From Bordetella genomosp. 5 (GTDB taxonomy: Bacteria > Pseudomonadota > Gammaproteobacteria > Burkholderiales > Burkholderiaceae_B), in NCBI RefSeq assembly GCF_002261475.1, contig NZ_NEVN01000008.1:186001-250000 (forward strand): a DNA stretch of 64,000 nt, in the 5' to 3' direction. The position numbers and the translations under genes are program-made. This document shows, piece after piece, positions 48,541 through 59,040 of this stretch. Each line of letters starts with the position of its first letter. Position 1 is the stretch's first letter. The notes below the pieces were generated by a model that was not told the DNA's origin, did no database searches, and worked only from the letters and a program-made list of their open reading frames with translations.

Positions 48541-49152
48541 TTGTTGACCCTGATCCGCGATGCCGGCTGGCCCATCTGGCCGCTGCTGGCCCTGTCCGTG
48601 TTCGGCCTGGCCCTGATCCTCGAGCGGCTGCTCTCCCTGCGCCGCAGCCAGATATTGCCGCGCGGCCTGCCGGATCAGGTCGCCGACATGCTGCGCAGCC
48701 ACCAGGACACCCCCGAAGCGCTGCAGCGCCTGGAGCGCAACTCGCCGCTGGGCCGGGTGCTTGCCGAAGTGCTGCGCCACCGCCACCAGCCCCGCGCCGT
48801 GCTGCGCGAAGCGGTCGAAGACACCGGGCGTGCCGTTGCGCATGACCTGAACCGCTACGTGCCCGCCATCGGCACCGTCGCCATGGTGGCCCCGCTGATG
48901 GGCCTGTTCGGCACGGTGGTCGGCATGATCGAGATCTTCGGCGCGTACAGCCCGGGCTCGAGCGACCCCGCGCAACTCGCGCACGGCATCTCGGTGGCCC
49001 TGTACAACACCGGCTTCGGCATCCTGATCGCGATTCCCGCGATGATGGTGCATCGCTACCTGCGCAGCCGCATCGACGGCTACCTCAACACGATGGAACA
49101 AGCGGCCGCCCGCCTGGCGCGGCAGGTGGCGCCGGGTCAGGAGCGCGCATGA
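48541..49152 (+). CDS. exbB: ExbB/TolQ/MotA-family proton channel protein
   Basis: 203 residues with three membrane helices (first near WPIWPLLALSVFGLALILER). AVGI/APLMGLFGTVVGMIEIFGAY and GISVALYNTGFGILIAIPAM are the family signatures. The TTG at 48541, 7 bases after GGAG, is chosen; frames further upstream lack family likeness. It overlaps exbD by 4 bases. The pair energises outer-membrane events through TonB or a TonB-like partner; no tonB is in the window. A TolQ role is less likely because no tol genes follow. Confidence 0.88.
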   Translation: MLTLIRDAGWPIWPLLALSVFGLALILERLLSLRRSQILPRGLPDQVADMLRSHQDTPEALQRLERNSPLGRVLAEVLRHRHQPRAVLREAVEDTGRAVAHDLNRYVPAIGTVAMVAPLMGLFGTVVGMIEIFGAYSPGSSDPAQLAHGISVALYNTGFGILIAIPAMMVHRYLRSRIDGYLNTMEQAAARLARQVAPGQERA

Positions 49153-49568
49153 ATTTCCGGGGCAGCCGAGGCCATCGCGGCGGCGACGAGCTGGACATCA
49201 ACCTGATTCCGCTCATCGACGTCCTGCTCGTGATGCTGATTTTCCTGGCCGCGAGCACCACGTTCGCGCGCTACACCCAGCTCAAGGTCACGTTGCCGGA
49301 GGCCACGGCCAACGAGCAGGCCACCGCGCCCCTCGAAGTCGCCATCAGCCAGGACGGCCACTACGCCCTGAACGGCGTGCTGCTCGACGGCGCCGATCCC
49401 GCCAGCATGGCCGACGCGCTGCGCCTGGCCGCCGGCAGCCAGACCACGCCGGTGGTCGTGATCAATGCCGATGCCCAGGCCTCGCATCAGTCCGTCGTGA
49501 ATGTCATGGAGGCCGCGCGGCAGGCCGGCATCGGGCGCGTGAATTTCGCCGCCCAGGCGCCGCGCTGA
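49149..49568 (+). CDS. exbD: ExbD/TolR-family biopolymer transport protein
   Basis: 139 residues with one N-terminal membrane helix containing the proton-carrying Asp24 ([20 protein letters not shown]) and a periplasmic ExbD domain. It is coupled to exbB by a 4-base overlap and followed by lpxK after 1 base, the exbB-exbD-lpxK order common in betaproteobacteria. Confidence 0.93.
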   Translation: MNFRGSRGHRGGDELDINLIPLIDVLLVMLIFLAASTTFARYTQLKVTLPEATANEQATAPLEVAISQDGHYALNGVLLDGADPASMADALRLAAGSQTTPVVVINADAQASHQSVVNVMEAARQAGIGRVNFAAQAPR

Positions 49569-49569
49569 C

Positions 49570-50604
49570 ATGGCCGCCCGGGGCTCTTTCCTGGCCCGGC
49601 ACTGGGCTCGGCGCGGCTGGCTCGCCCGGCTGCTGCAACCCCTCGCCGCGATCGCGGAACGCGTGGTCGCCGCCAAGCGCGCGGCCTATCGCGACGGCCG
49701 CCGCACGGCATGGCGCGCGCCGGTGCCGGTCGTCGTGGTGGGCAACATCTACGTCGGGGGCACCGGCAAAACCCCGGTCGTCATCGCCGTTGCCGAGGGC
49801 CTGCGCGCACTCGGCTGGCACCCCGGCGTGGTGAGCCGCGGCTACGGCGTCAAGATCGAAGGCGAACCTCGCGTCGGTCAGGGCGAGGTGGATCCCGCCC
49901 GCTTCGGCGACGAGCCCGCCCTCATCGCGGCCCGCACGGGCGCGCCCATTTCGGTGCATCCGCGCCGTGCGGATGCAGCGGCCGCGCTGCTGCGGACGCA
50001 CCCCGAGGTCGATGTGATCGTGTCCGACGACGGCCTGCAGCATCTGGCGCTCGCGCGCGACCTGGAGATCGTCGTGCAGGACGCGCGCGGCATCGGCAAT
50101 GGCCTGATGCTGCCCGCCGGGCCGCTGCGTGAGCCGCCGTCGCGCCTGGACGAGGTCGACGCCATCGTCACCAACGACGCCACCACGCCTGCCCCGCCCG
50201 CCACGGCCGCGACCCCGCGCCGCGTGACGATGCACCTCGAGCCGACGCGGGTCACGCAGCTGACCACGGGCGACCCCCGGCCGCTCTCGGCCTTCGCGGC
50301 CCTGCCCGCCGCGCGCCTGGCCGCGGTGGCGGGCATCGGCAACCCGGCCCGCTTCTTCGCCACGCTGGCGGCCGCAGGCGTGCATCCCGCCACCACACTC
50401 GGCCTGCCCGACCACTACGCCTACACCAGCTCGCCGTTCGCGGGTCTGTCGGCCGACACGATCCTGATCACCGCCAAGGACGCCATCAAGTGCGCCGCCC
50501 TGACCGACCCGCGGCTATGGGTGGTGGAGGTCGGCGCGCGCTTCTCCGACCCGGGTTTTCTGGCGTGGGTCGATCGCCGCCTGCGCGACGCGACGGCCCG
50601 CTGA
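49570..50604 (+). CDS. lpxK: Tetraacyldisaccharide 4'-kinase
   Basis: 344 residues, membrane-associated enzyme that phosphorylates the lipid A precursor disaccharide at the 4' position. The P-loop is [20 protein letters not shown], followed by [10 protein letters not shown] and [20 protein letters not shown]. It is part of the exbBD-lpxK-kdsB set, linking lipopolysaccharide synthesis genes. Confidence 0.96.
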   Translation: MAARGSFLARHWARRGWLARLLQPLAAIAERVVAAKRAAYRDGRRTAWRAPVPVVVVGNIYVGGTGKTPVVIAVAEGLRALGWHPGVVSRGYGVKIEGEPRVGQGEVDPARFGDEPALIAARTGAPISVHPRRADAAAALLRTHPEVDVIVSDDGLQHLALARDLEIVVQDARGIGNGLMLPAGPLREPPSRLDEVDAIVTNDATTPAPPATAATPRRVTMHLEPTRVTQLTTGDPRPLSAFAALPAARLAAVAGIGNPARFFATLAAAGVHPATTLGLPDHYAYTSSPFAGLSADTILITAKDAIKCAALTDPRLWVVEVGARFSDPGFLAWVDRRLRDATAR

Positions 50605-50639
50605 CTCGCACGGGCGGTGGTACCATCGCCCCATTGTCC

Positions 50640-50661
50640 GGCGCCCAAGGCGCCCTTTTTT
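50640..50661 (+). terminator. Weak terminator-like hairpin after lpxK
   Basis: GGCGCC repeated around CAA forms a 6-bp stem followed by CTTTTTT. It is close to the next start, so it probably only reduces readthrough. Confidence 0.55.
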
Positions 50662-50679
50662 CTCCGATAGAATCGCGCC

Positions 50680-50859
50680 ATGGAATCCCGCCTCCTCGAC
50701 ATCCTCGTGTGCCCGCTGTGCAAGGGCCGCCTCGACTTCCAGCGGCAAGCGTCCGAGCTCGTCTGCCACGCCGACCGACTGGCGTTCCCCGTGCGCGACG
50801 GTATCCCCGTCATGCTCGAGCAGGACGCGCGCGTGCTCGACCCCGCCACCGAAGCCTGA
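50680..50859 (+). CDS. Trm112/UPF0434 family small zinc-ribbon-like protein
   Basis: 59 residues, too short for most gene finders. Starts [20 protein letters not shown] and ends with an extended [18 protein letters not shown] stretch. The CPLC pair is typical of the YcaR/Trm112 family, found between lpxK and kdsB in many Gram-negatives, as here. Function in bacteria is unclear. Confidence 0.92.
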   Translation: MESRLLDILVCPLCKGRLDFQRQASELVCHADRLAFPVRDGIPVMLEQDARVLDPATEA

Positions 50860-50909
50860 TCCCTGCGGGCGCACGCCCTGCTCTTCCTGATCCTTTCCGG
50901 AGCCTCTGC

Positions 50910-51674
50910 TTGAGCTTCGTCGCCCTGATCCCGGCGCGCACCGCGTCGACACGCCTGCCCGATAAACCGCTGGCCGATATCGCCGGCAAGCCGATGGTCG
51001 TGCGCGTGGCCGAACGCGCCGTTCTGTCGGGCGCGCGCCGAGTGGCGATCGCCACCGACGACGAACGCGTACGGGCCGCGGCCCGCGCACACGGCTTCGA
51101 AGCCCTGCTCACGCGCGCCGACCACCCGACCGGCACCGACCGCCTCGCCGAGGCCGTGGCTCAGCTGCAGCTCACCGACGATGAAATCGTGGTCAACGTG
51201 CAGGGCGACGAGCCCCTGATCGAGCCCGCGCTCATCGACGCCGTCGCCCAGCGTCTGGTCGACGCGCCCGAGGCCGCGATCGCGACCTGCGCCTGCCCGC
51301 TGGCCGACGCGCAGGCGCTCTTCAATCCGAACGTGGTCAAGGTGGTCTGCACGGCCGCCGACCGCGCGCTCTATTTCTCGCGCGCACCGATCCCCTGGGC
51401 CCGTGATGCCCTGGCCACCGGCGAGCGCGTAATGGCGCCCGGCCTGCCGGCGCTGCACCACATCGGCATGTATGCGTACCGGGTGGCCTTCCTGCGGCAA
51501 TACCCCACGCTCGCGCAGGGTCAGCTCGAACGTTTCGAATCGCTCGAACAACTGCGCGCGATGGAGCATGGCTACACGATCGCGGTGCTGCGCACGCCCG
51601 CGGCGCCGGCGGCGGGCGTGGACACGCCGGAGGATCTCGAACGCGTGCGGGCCGCGTACGCAAATCGGTTATAA
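50910..51674 (+). CDS. kdsB: 3-deoxy-manno-octulosonate cytidylyltransferase
   Basis: 254 residues. It makes CMP-Kdo for lipopolysaccharide core synthesis. The start [20 protein letters not shown] is the nucleotide-binding signature; the TTG at 50910 has GGAG 7 bases upstream. [12 protein letters not shown] and [17 protein letters not shown] are diagnostic. The upstream in-frame extension from 50490 runs through lpxK and is not real. Confidence 0.96.
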   Translation: MSFVALIPARTASTRLPDKPLADIAGKPMVVRVAERAVLSGARRVAIATDDERVRAAARAHGFEALLTRADHPTGTDRLAEAVAQLQLTDDEIVVNVQGDEPLIEPALIDAVAQRLVDAPEAAIATCACPLADAQALFNPNVVKVVCTAADRALYFSRAPIPWARDALATGERVMAPGLPALHHIGMYAYRVAFLRQYPTLAQGQLERFESLEQLRAMEHGYTIAVLRTPAAPAAGVDTPEDLERVRAAYANRL

Positions 51675-51741
51675 GGGTTATGTCTCATGGTCCGGCCCAA
51701 CACGCGCTGCTGCATTGCGGCATAATCGCCCCCGACTATAA

Positions 51742-52425
<684 letters not shown>

Positions 52426-52524
52426 GCCGCTTCACCGGACCGGCGGCGCGCGGGCCGCGCCGCCCCTCACGGCTCCCCCCGGGCGGAGCCGCCATGAATT
52501 CCACTGCGTTTGAGAACATCTGAT

Positions 52525-53283
52525 ATGGAAATCACGAACAAGGTATTCATCGTGACCGGCGGCGCGTCCGGTCTGGGCGCGGGCACCGCGCGCATGCTGG
52601 TCGCCAATGGCGGCCGCGTCGTCATCGCGGACGTGCAGGACGAACCGGGCCAGGCGCTGGCCAAGGAGCTCGGCCAGGTCTACGTGCACTGCGACGTCAC
52701 CCAGGAAGCCGATGGCCGCGCCGCCGTGCAGGCCGCCCTCGGTCTGGGCAAGCTGTTCGGTCTGGTCAACTGCGCCGGCGTCGCGCCGGCCGCCAAGATC
52801 GTGGGCAAGAACGGCGCGCACCCGCTGGACCTGTTCCAGAAGGTCGTGTCGATCAACCTGATCGGCAGCTTCAACATGATGCGCCTGGCCGCCGAGGCCA
52901 TGAGCGCCAACGAGCCCGAAAGCACGGGCGAGCGCGGCGTGATGATCAACACGGCCTCCGTGGCCGCGTTCGACGGCCAGATCGGCCAGGCCGCCTACGC
53001 CGCCTCGAAGGCGGGCGTGGCCGGCATGACCCTGCCGATCGCGCGTGACCTCGCCAAGACCGGCATCCGCTGCATGACGATCGCGCCGGGCATCTTCGGT
53101 ACGCCCATGATCTTCGGCATGCCCCAGGAAGTGCAGGATTCGCTGGCCGCGAGCATCCCCTTCCCCGCGCGCCTCGGCCGCCCGGAAGACTATGCCAAGC
53201 TGGTCCAGAGCATCATCACCAACGACATGCTGAACGGTGAAACGATCCGCCTCGACGGCGCGATCCGCATGCCGCCGAAGTAA
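52525..53283 (+). CDS. Short-chain dehydrogenase, 3-hydroxyacyl-CoA dehydrogenase type 2-like
   Basis: 252 residues. The NAD-binding motif [10 protein letters not shown], the NCAG loop, the catalytic Ser ([11 protein letters not shown]) and YAASK are present. The pattern [20 protein letters not shown] and LRPEDYA-like [16 protein letters not shown] resembles the HSD10-type enzymes that act on 3-hydroxyacyl-CoA, e.g. in isoleucine or fatty acid breakdown. Substrate is inferred from resemblance only; the gene is alone. Confidence 0.88.
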   Translation: MEITNKVFIVTGGASGLGAGTARMLVANGGRVVIADVQDEPGQALAKELGQVYVHCDVTQEADGRAAVQAALGLGKLFGLVNCAGVAPAAKIVGKNGAHPLDLFQKVVSINLIGSFNMMRLAAEAMSANEPESTGERGVMINTASVAAFDGQIGQAAYAASKAGVAGMTLPIARDLAKTGIRCMTIAPGIFGTPMIFGMPQEVQDSLAASIPFPARLGRPEDYAKLVQSIITNDMLNGETIRLDGAIRMPPK

Positions 53284-53313
53284 GCACGCTGGCACGGCCT
53301 ACCCGATCAAAAG

Positions 53314-53335
53314 CGCCGGATTGTCCGGCGTTTTT
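53314..53335 (+). terminator. Terminator after the SDR gene
   Basis: CGCCGGA / TCCGGCG with a 3-base loop is followed by five T residues, 30 bases past the stop. Confidence 0.88.
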
Positions 53336-53399
53336 GGTCTGGGGCCTGCCGCCTTGCCAGAACGCCACGCCTTTTTCCGAATTTTCACGTTCTCCACCC

Positions 53400-54977
53400 A
53401 TGGCTTTGCTCCGTTCGGCCGCTACCGTCAGCAGCTTCACGCTCCTCTCGCGCATCACGGGCCTCGCCCGCGACATCCTGGTCGCGCGCGCTTTCGGAGC
53501 CGGACCGCTCACCGATGCCTTCTGGGTGGCATTCCGCATTCCCAATCTGCTGCGCCGCCTGTTCGCCGAAGGCGCCTTCGCGCAGGCCTTCGTGCCCATC
53601 CTCGGCGCGGCGCGCAACCAGCATGACGAAGAAACGGTGCGCACCCTGCTCGACCGCGTCGCGCTGCTGCTGACCCTCGCGCTCATGCTCGTCACCGTGG
53701 TGGGCATCGTCGCCGCGCCCTGGATCGTCACCGCAATGGCCAGCGGGCTGCGCGGCTCCGGGCAGGACACCGAGTTCGGCGCCGCGGTGTGGATGACGCG
53801 GGTGATGTTCCCGTACATCCTCTGCATGTCGTTGATCGCCTTTGCATCCGGCGTGCTCAACACCTGGCGCCGGTTCGCCGTGCCGGCCTTCACGCCGGTC
53901 CTGCTCAACGTCGCCATGATCGTCGCCTGCGTCTGGCTTGCGCCGCGTTTGGACGTGCCGATCTACGCGCTCGCGCTCGGCGTGATGGCGGGCGGCGTCG
54001 CGCAATTGGCCGTGCAGTGGGTGGCCCTGGCACGCCTGGGGCTCACGCCCCGGTTCTCCATGCGTATCGGCCAGGCCTGGGCCGACCCGACGGTACAGCG
54101 CATCCTGCGCCAGATGGGGCCGGCCACGCTGGGCGTCTCGGTGGCGCAGATCTCCCTGCTCATCAATACCAACATCGCCACCTGGCTGACGCCGGGCAGC
54201 GTGAGCTGGCTGTCGTTCGCCGACCGTCTGATGGAGTTTCCGACCGCCCTGCTGGGCGTCGCGCTCGGCACCGTGCTGCTGCCCAGCCTGTCGGCTGCCC
54301 ACGCCCGGGCCGATCAGGCGGGCTACAGCGCGCTGCTCGACTGGGGCCTGCGTCTGACCCTGCTGCTGGGTCTGCCGGCGGCGCTGGGCCTCGCCCTGCT
54401 CTCCGACGGCCTGGTCGCCACCCTGTTCCACTACGGCGCCTTCTCGGCCGCCGACGTGGGCCAGACCCGCCTCGCCGTGATCGCGTATTCGGTCGGCCTC
54501 ATCGGGCTGCTGGCCGTCAAGATCCTGGCGCCGGGTTTCTATGCCAAGCAGGACATCCGCACGCCGGTCAAGATCGCCATCGTCATCCTGATCCTCACCC
54601 AGGTGATGAACGCGGTGTTCGTGCCGTGGCTGGCGCACGCCGGCCTGGCGCTGGCGATCGGGCTCGGCGCCTGCATCAACGCGCTGGCCCTGCTCACCGG
54701 CCTGCGCCGCCGTGGCGTCTACCAGCCCGGTCCGGGCTGGGGCCGCTTCCTGGTGCGCACCCTGCCCGCCCTCGCCGCCATGGCGGGGGTGCTCTGGTGG
54801 GCCGACCAGAACCTCGACTGGATCGCGCTGCAGAGCTATCCCCTGCTGCGCGCCGGCTGGCTGGCCGGCGTCCTGGCCGCCAGCGGCATCGCCTATTTCG
54901 GCGTGCTTTTCCTGCTCGGCGCGCGTCCTCGCGACTTCACCCGCCGCCCCACGAGCACCGCGCCTCCTCCGGCCTGA
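53400..54977 (+). CDS. murJ: Lipid II flippase MurJ
   Basis: 525 residues with about 14 membrane helices. It moves lipid II across the inner membrane for peptidoglycan synthesis. The start MALLRSAATVSSFTLLSRIT and DILVARAFGAGPLTDAFWVA are typical MviN/MurJ sequence. A hairpin (CTGGCG / CGCCAG, 54997-55019) follows the stop. In relatives murJ lies near rpsT; here the FecR gene sits between them. Confidence 0.96.
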   Translation: MALLRSAATVSSFTLLSRITGLARDILVARAFGAGPLTDAFWVAFRIPNLLRRLFAEGAFAQAFVPILGAARNQHDEETVRTLLDRVALLLTLALMLVTVVGIVAAPWIVTAMASGLRGSGQDTEFGAAVWMTRVMFPYILCMSLIAFASGVLNTWRRFAVPAFTPVLLNVAMIVACVWLAPRLDVPIYALALGVMAGGVAQLAVQWVALARLGLTPRFSMRIGQAWADPTVQRILRQMGPATLGVSVAQISLLINTNIATWLTPGSVSWLSFADRLMEFPTALLGVALGTVLLPSLSAAHARADQAGYSALLDWGLRLTLLLGLPAALGLALLSDGLVATLFHYGAFSAADVGQTRLAVIAYSVGLIGLLAVKILAPGFYAKQDIRTPVKIAIVILILTQVMNAVFVPWLAHAGLALAIGLGACINALALLTGLRRRGVYQPGPGWGRFLVRTLPALAAMAGVLWWADQNLDWIALQSYPLLRAGWLAGVLAASGIAYFGVLFLLGARPRDFTRRPTSTAPPPA

Positions 54978-55294
54978 GCCCCTGGCGACAGGGCGACTGG
55001 CGGGCCTTCGGCTCGCCAGACTGGACAAAACGGGGACATTGCGGGAATATTCCGCAACATTCGCGCACACGTTACACCAACTGCAATATTCAGAATGCAG
55101 ACTGACCGCTACGCGCGGTTTTGCGCCTTTCCCTTGATACATCAGGGAATTTTTCGAGAAAAACCTGGGAACTTCCTGGCACGCGCCAGGATCTTTTCAT
55201 TTGTTTTGGCGTCACACCCTGCTACGCTAGGGTAATTTTTCGTAAAAAAGACTATTATTTACCGACTGCAATCTTTGACCCAACAGGGTCCAGC
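54978..55294. other. Leader region of the fecR-like gene
   Basis: No gene. Besides the murJ hairpin there are two more terminator-like stems: CCCTTGA / TCAGGG (about 55131-55147) followed by AATTTTT, and CCTGGC / GCCAGG (55175-55190) followed by ATCTTTTCATTTG. The rest is AT-rich for this genome (55195-55270) and likely holds the promoter. Confidence 0.45.
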
Positions 55295-56314
55295 GTGGAA
55301 AAAGAAGTGATATCCACCGAAATGCCGCCGCTCTCCGACCAGGTCATCAACTGGTTGCTGCTGCTGCGCTCGGGCCGAGCAACGCGCCACGACTACGCCA
55401 ATTTCATGGCGTGGCGCGATGCCAGCCCGATGCACGAGAGCGCCTGGCAACAACTGACACACGCGCTTGGTGGCCCGACCACCGGGCGGCTCGGTGACGC
55501 CTATCCGTCGGGATACGCCACCGCACCGGCACGCACGCCCTCGATCGAGATCGAGATCGCCGCCCAACCCGAAGCGCCGGAGCAACCCGCCCGCCGCAGC
55601 TTCCTGGGTCTGGCCGCCCTGCTGGGCGGCGCCGCCGTCGCGGGCGGCGTCCTCGCCGTGCGCGATTTCTATCCCCTGGCCAGCGTGGCGGCCGACGCCG
55701 CCACGGCCACGGGCGAGCGCCGCCGCTACCAATTGGCCGACGGCACGCAGCTCCTGCTCGACGCCCGCAGCCGCATCAACCTCGAATACACCTCCAGCTA
55801 CCGCCGCCTGCAATTGCTCGAAGGCGCCGTGTCGGTCACCGCGCCGCACGATCCCGCCCGCCCCTTCCTGGTCCAGACCGCCGAAGGCGTGGTGCGCTCG
55901 CCCGGCACGCAGTACATGGTGCGCCAGCAGGCGCGCCGCACGCTGGTGGTGGTCCACGAAAACGAAGTCGATATCGAGACCGTGGGCGGCGCCCGCGGCA
56001 CCGTCCGCGCCGGCATGGGTGCCCGCTTCGATGCCGCCCGCCTCGACACCGAGCGCAGCGAGCTCACGGCCGAGGCCGCCTGGGAACGCGGCTGGATCAA
56101 CGCGCAGGGCCGGCCGCTGGCCGAGGTCGTGGCCGCGCTGCGCCCGTATCGCCACGGCACGCTGCGCGTGTCGATGGCGGCCGGCGGGCTGCCCGTCACC
56201 GGCATGTTTTCGCTCGACGACACCGATTCGGCGCTGCGCGCCCTGGAGCAGCAAATGCCCATCCAGGTCAGCCGTATGACGCCATGGTTTGTGTCTATCA
56301 GCGTATCGACATAA
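55295..56314 (+). CDS. FecR-family anti-sigma/signal-transduction protein (orphan)
   Basis: 339 residues from a GTG with AGGG upstream; an ATG at 55322 is an alternative. An N-terminal DUF4880 cytoplasmic segment (about 12-55, QVINWLLLLRSGRATRHDYA) is followed by a twin-arginine-like membrane segment (ARRSFLGLAALLGGAAVAGG, about 100-120) and the periplasmic FecR domain (YQLADGTQLLLDARSRINLE) and a short C-terminal secretin/TonB-like tail. FecR proteins normally sit with a FecI sigma factor and a TonB receptor; neither is beside this gene. Confidence 0.9.
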   Translation: MEKEVISTEMPPLSDQVINWLLLLRSGRATRHDYANFMAWRDASPMHESAWQQLTHALGGPTTGRLGDAYPSGYATAPARTPSIEIEIAAQPEAPEQPARRSFLGLAALLGGAAVAGGVLAVRDFYPLASVAADAATATGERRRYQLADGTQLLLDARSRINLEYTSSYRRLQLLEGAVSVTAPHDPARPFLVQTAEGVVRSPGTQYMVRQQARRTLVVVHENEVDIETVGGARGTVRAGMGARFDAARLDTERSELTAEAAWERGWINAQGRPLAEVVAALRPYRHGTLRVSMAAGGLPVTGMFSLDDTDSALRALEQQMPIQVSRMTPWFVSISVST

Positions 56315-56620
56315 AATCGCAACGTTGTGCCGGTTGATCTGACCGCAGCCCTGTGTGTCTCGCGGGGTTGGAGCTTCCCATCTAGTCGCCTCCCCGCCCA
56401 GACCAGCCTGCGCCGTTACGACAAATCCGCGCGTACCCCCAAGCCCCTCATCCGGGCCACCACGGACGTATCCGCGCCGCGCCATTGCTGCTATCTCACG
56501 GGCAACAAGGGCCGGCAGCTGCACGAGGCGAGTGCCTCGCAGCGGTTTGTTGTTGCACTTCCACTACAGATCAACCCGTCGGCGTTCTGGTCGGATCCTG
56601 TGCCTGTCTGCACATGGGGC
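56315..56620. other. Intergenic region between fecR-like gene and rpsT promoter
   Basis: No gene recognised. A CGAGGC / GCCTCG hairpin (56524-56539) may end the fecR-like transcript. Short open frames in the region have no protein character. Confidence 0.45.
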
Positions 56621-56648
56621 TTGCATTACCCATGAGACTTGATACAAT
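56621..56648 (+). promoter_or_regulatory. Promoter of rpsT
   Basis: TTGCAT, a 16-base spacer and TACAAT lie 37-64 bases ahead of the rpsT start, a strong housekeeping-type promoter. Confidence 0.75.
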
Positions 56649-56684
56649 GTCTGACTTTGCCGAATTCACTACTTTTTAAGCAAC

Positions 56685-56948
56685 ATGGCCAATACCGCCC
56701 AAGCCCGCAAGCGCGCTCGCCAATCGGTTGAGCGTAACAAGCACAACTCCAGCCTGCGCTCGATGCTGCGCACCGCCATCAAGCGTGTTCGCCAGGCCAT
56801 CGAAGCCGGCGACAAGGCTGTTGCTGGCGAAACGCTGCGCAAAGCGACCAGCGTCATCGACCGCGTGGCTGACAAGAACATCATCCACAAGAACAAGGCT
56901 GCTCGCCACAAGAGCCGCCTGGCTGCCGCCGTCAAGGCGCTGGCCTGA
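56685..56948 (+). CDS. rpsT: Small-subunit ribosomal protein S20
   Basis: 87 residues, basic and helical, starting [20 protein letters not shown] as S20 proteins do. It binds 16S rRNA early in 30S assembly. Monocistronic, between its own promoter and a strong terminator. Confidence 0.99.
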   Translation: MANTAQARKRARQSVERNKHNSSLRSMLRTAIKRVRQAIEAGDKAVAGETLRKATSVIDRVADKNIIHKNKAARHKSRLAAAVKALA

Positions 56949-56989
56949 TTGTGACGTGCCGCCCCTCTCGAGGGGCGACACGAGTCGGC

Positions 56990-57027
56990 AAATAAAAAAG
57001 GATGCCTCCGGGCATCCTTTTTTATTT
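56990..57027. terminator. Bidirectional terminator between rpsT and the aldolase gene
   Basis: A 17-bp perfect inverted repeat (AAATAAAAAAGGATGCC / GGCATCCTTTTTTATTT) with a TCCG loop has A and T tracts on both sides, so it serves both convergent genes. Confidence 0.95.
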
Positions 57028-57041
57028 GCTCGACCCGAGCG

Positions 57042-57815
57042 TCACTTGGGCGTCGGGAACGCCTCGCGCAGCGCGAAGGTCGCCTGCTTGAAGATGCCGA
57101 GGTCGGTGCCCACCGCCACGAAATGGATGCCCATGTCGATGTAGCGGCGCGCATCCGCCTCGACCGGCGCCAGGATGCCCACCGCCTTGCCGGCGGCGCT
57201 CACGCGCTCGTAGAGGTGGCGGATCGTTGCCTGCACTTCGGGATGGCCGGGATTGCCGAGATGCCCCAGGCCCGCGGCCAGATCCGACGGGCCGATGAAG
57301 ACGCCGTCCACGCCCTCGACCGCCGCGATCTGATCGACGGCCTCGACGCCCGGCCGGCTCTCGATCTGCAGCAGCACGCAGATGTTGTCGTTGACCGTGT
57401 TCAGGTAGTCGGGCACCGTGCCATAGCGGTTGCTGCGCTGCAGGCCGGCCACGCCGCGCATGCCTTGCGGCGGATAGCGCGTGGCGGCAACGGCACGGCG
57501 CGCGTCGTCTTCGGACTCGATGAACGGAATCAGCAGGTTGTAGAAGCCGATATCGAGCAGACGCTTGATCTCGACGGGATCATTCCAGGTGGGCCGCCCG
57601 ACCGGCGCGCTGCCGCTGCCCTGCAGCGCCTGCAGCTGCTGCAGGAACATGGGCACCTCGTTGGGCGAATGCTCTCCATCGAGCAGCAGCCAGTCGAACT
57701 CGGCCAGGCCGGCGAGCTCCGCGGTGATGTGGCTCGACATGCACATCCAGAAGCCGATGACCCGCTCGCGCGCGAGAATGCGCTGGCGAAAGCGATTGGG
57801 GAAAGGTGAAGTCAT
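57042..57815 (-). CDS. garL: HpcH/HpaI-family aldolase, 2-keto-3-deoxyglucarate aldolase type
   Basis: 257 residues. Class II pyruvate-type aldolase that would split 2-keto-3-deoxy- or 5-keto-4-deoxyglucarate to pyruvate and tartronate semialdehyde. Catalytic His49 (LLLDGEHSPNEVP), metal ligands Glu152 (LLQIESRPGV) and Asp178 (FIGPSDLAAGLG) are present, and the GarL-like LQRSNRYGTVPDYL is seen. It is last in the minus-strand set. Action on the GudD product from the 12 kb locus is likely but inferred; 4-hydroxy-2-oxoheptanedioate aldolase is an alternative. Confidence 0.88.
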   Translation of the reverse strand: MTSPFPNRFRQRILARERVIGFWMCMSSHITAELAGLAEFDWLLLDGEHSPNEVPMFLQQLQALQGSGSAPVGRPTWNDPVEIKRLLDIGFYNLLIPFIESEDDARRAVAATRYPPQGMRGVAGLQRSNRYGTVPDYLNTVNDNICVLLQIESRPGVEAVDQIAAVEGVDGVFIGPSDLAAGLGHLGNPGHPEVQATIRHLYERVSAAGKAVGILAPVEADARRYIDMGIHFVAVGTDLGIFKQATFALREAFPTPK

Positions 57816-57893
57816 AGTGTTGCGGTTCTCCGACTACTTGGCGCGCGCCACCCATGGCGCGCGCCTCATCATGACACGGGCGGACGCCCGGCC

Positions 57894-58886
57894 TCAATCC
57901 ATGCGGGCGCCCGACGCGCGCGCGGCCTTGCCCCACTTGTCGATCTCGGCGCTCACGAACTGCGAGAAGGCCTGGGGGCCATTGCCCACCACCACGAAGC
58001 CGACGGCTTCGAGCTTGCTCTTGAGTTCGGGTTGCGCCAGCGCCTTCACGGTGGCCTTGTGCAGACGGTCGACGACCGGTGCGGGCGTGCCCTTGGGCGC
58101 CGACAGCCCGAACCACGATTCCGCCGCAAAGCCGGGATAGCCCGATTCGGCGATGGTGGGCACATCGGGATAGGCGGGATTGCGCTTGGCGCTGGCCACG
58201 GCCAGCGCGCGCACCTTGCCCGCCTGCACTTGCGGCAGCAGGTTGTCCTGATTCAAGAACAGGACGTTCACGCGCCCGCCGATCGTGTCGGTGATCGCGG
58301 CGGCGCCGCCCTTGTACGGCACATGCACCAGGTCGATGCCGGCCGCCTGCTTGAGCATTTCCATTGCCAGGTGACCGGACGAGCCATTGGCCGAGCTCGC
58401 ATGGGTGTACTTGCCCGGGTTTTCCTTGGCGAGCTTGATGAAGTCCGCAAAGGTCTTGGCGGGGAAATCATTGTTGGCCACCAGCACGTTGGGCCCGGTC
58501 GCCAACAGCGAAATATGCACGAAGTCGCTGTCCTGGTACGGCATGCTCTGATAGAGCGCGTAGCTGATCGCATTGGAACCCACGCCCGAGAGCAGCAGCG
58601 TGTAGCCGTCGGGCGCGGACTTGGCCACGGCATCCGAGCCGATGTTGCCATTCGCACCGCCGCGGTTCTCGACAATGACGGTCTGCCCCAGATCCTTGCC
58701 CAGCTCCGCGGCCAGCAGGCGGCCGACGGCGTCGGTGCTGCCTCCGGGCGGGAACGGCACGATGAGGCGCACCGGCTTGTCCGGATAGGCGCCCTGGGCC
58801 TGGGCGGCGGCGGGCACGACCCAGCTCCCGATCGAGAGCGCGACGACAGACACAAGGCTGCGCAGCAAGTTACGGCGATGTTTCAT
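57894..58886 (-). CDS. Bug-family tripartite tricarboxylate transporter binding protein
   Basis: 330 residues with a signal peptide (MKHRRNLLRSLVSVVALSIG, cleavage after AQAQ). The mature start YPDKPVRLIVPFPPGGSTDA is the Bug hallmark. It is part of the catabolic set but has no TctA/TctB partner nearby, so it is an orphan binding protein for a carboxylate, perhaps sharing the TctBA pair at 13.6-15.6 kb. The upstream extension to 59000 is not conserved. Confidence 0.93.
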   Translation of the reverse strand: MKHRRNLLRSLVSVVALSIGSWVVPAAAQAQGAYPDKPVRLIVPFPPGGSTDAVGRLLAAELGKDLGQTVIVENRGGANGNIGSDAVAKSAPDGYTLLLSGVGSNAISYALYQSMPYQDSDFVHISLLATGPNVLVANNDFPAKTFADFIKLAKENPGKYTHASSANGSSGHLAMEMLKQAAGIDLVHVPYKGGAAAITDTIGGRVNVLFLNQDNLLPQVQAGKVRALAVASAKRNPAYPDVPTIAESGYPGFAAESWFGLSAPKGTPAPVVDRLHKATVKALAQPELKSKLEAVGFVVVGNGPQAFSQFVSAEIDKWGKAARASGARMD

Positions 58887-59040
58887 GGATGTCTCCTGTT
58901 GTGGTGGTAGACCCGGACCCCTTGCACCTACCTGTCCGGGCTGTCCTGCCGGCCTGATGCCGGCGGACGGCTGCCGCTCGATGGTTGCTTGCGTGCGCAA
59001 CCACCCTGGCGGCGTTTGTGGTTCTGAACGGCGAGGCGCG

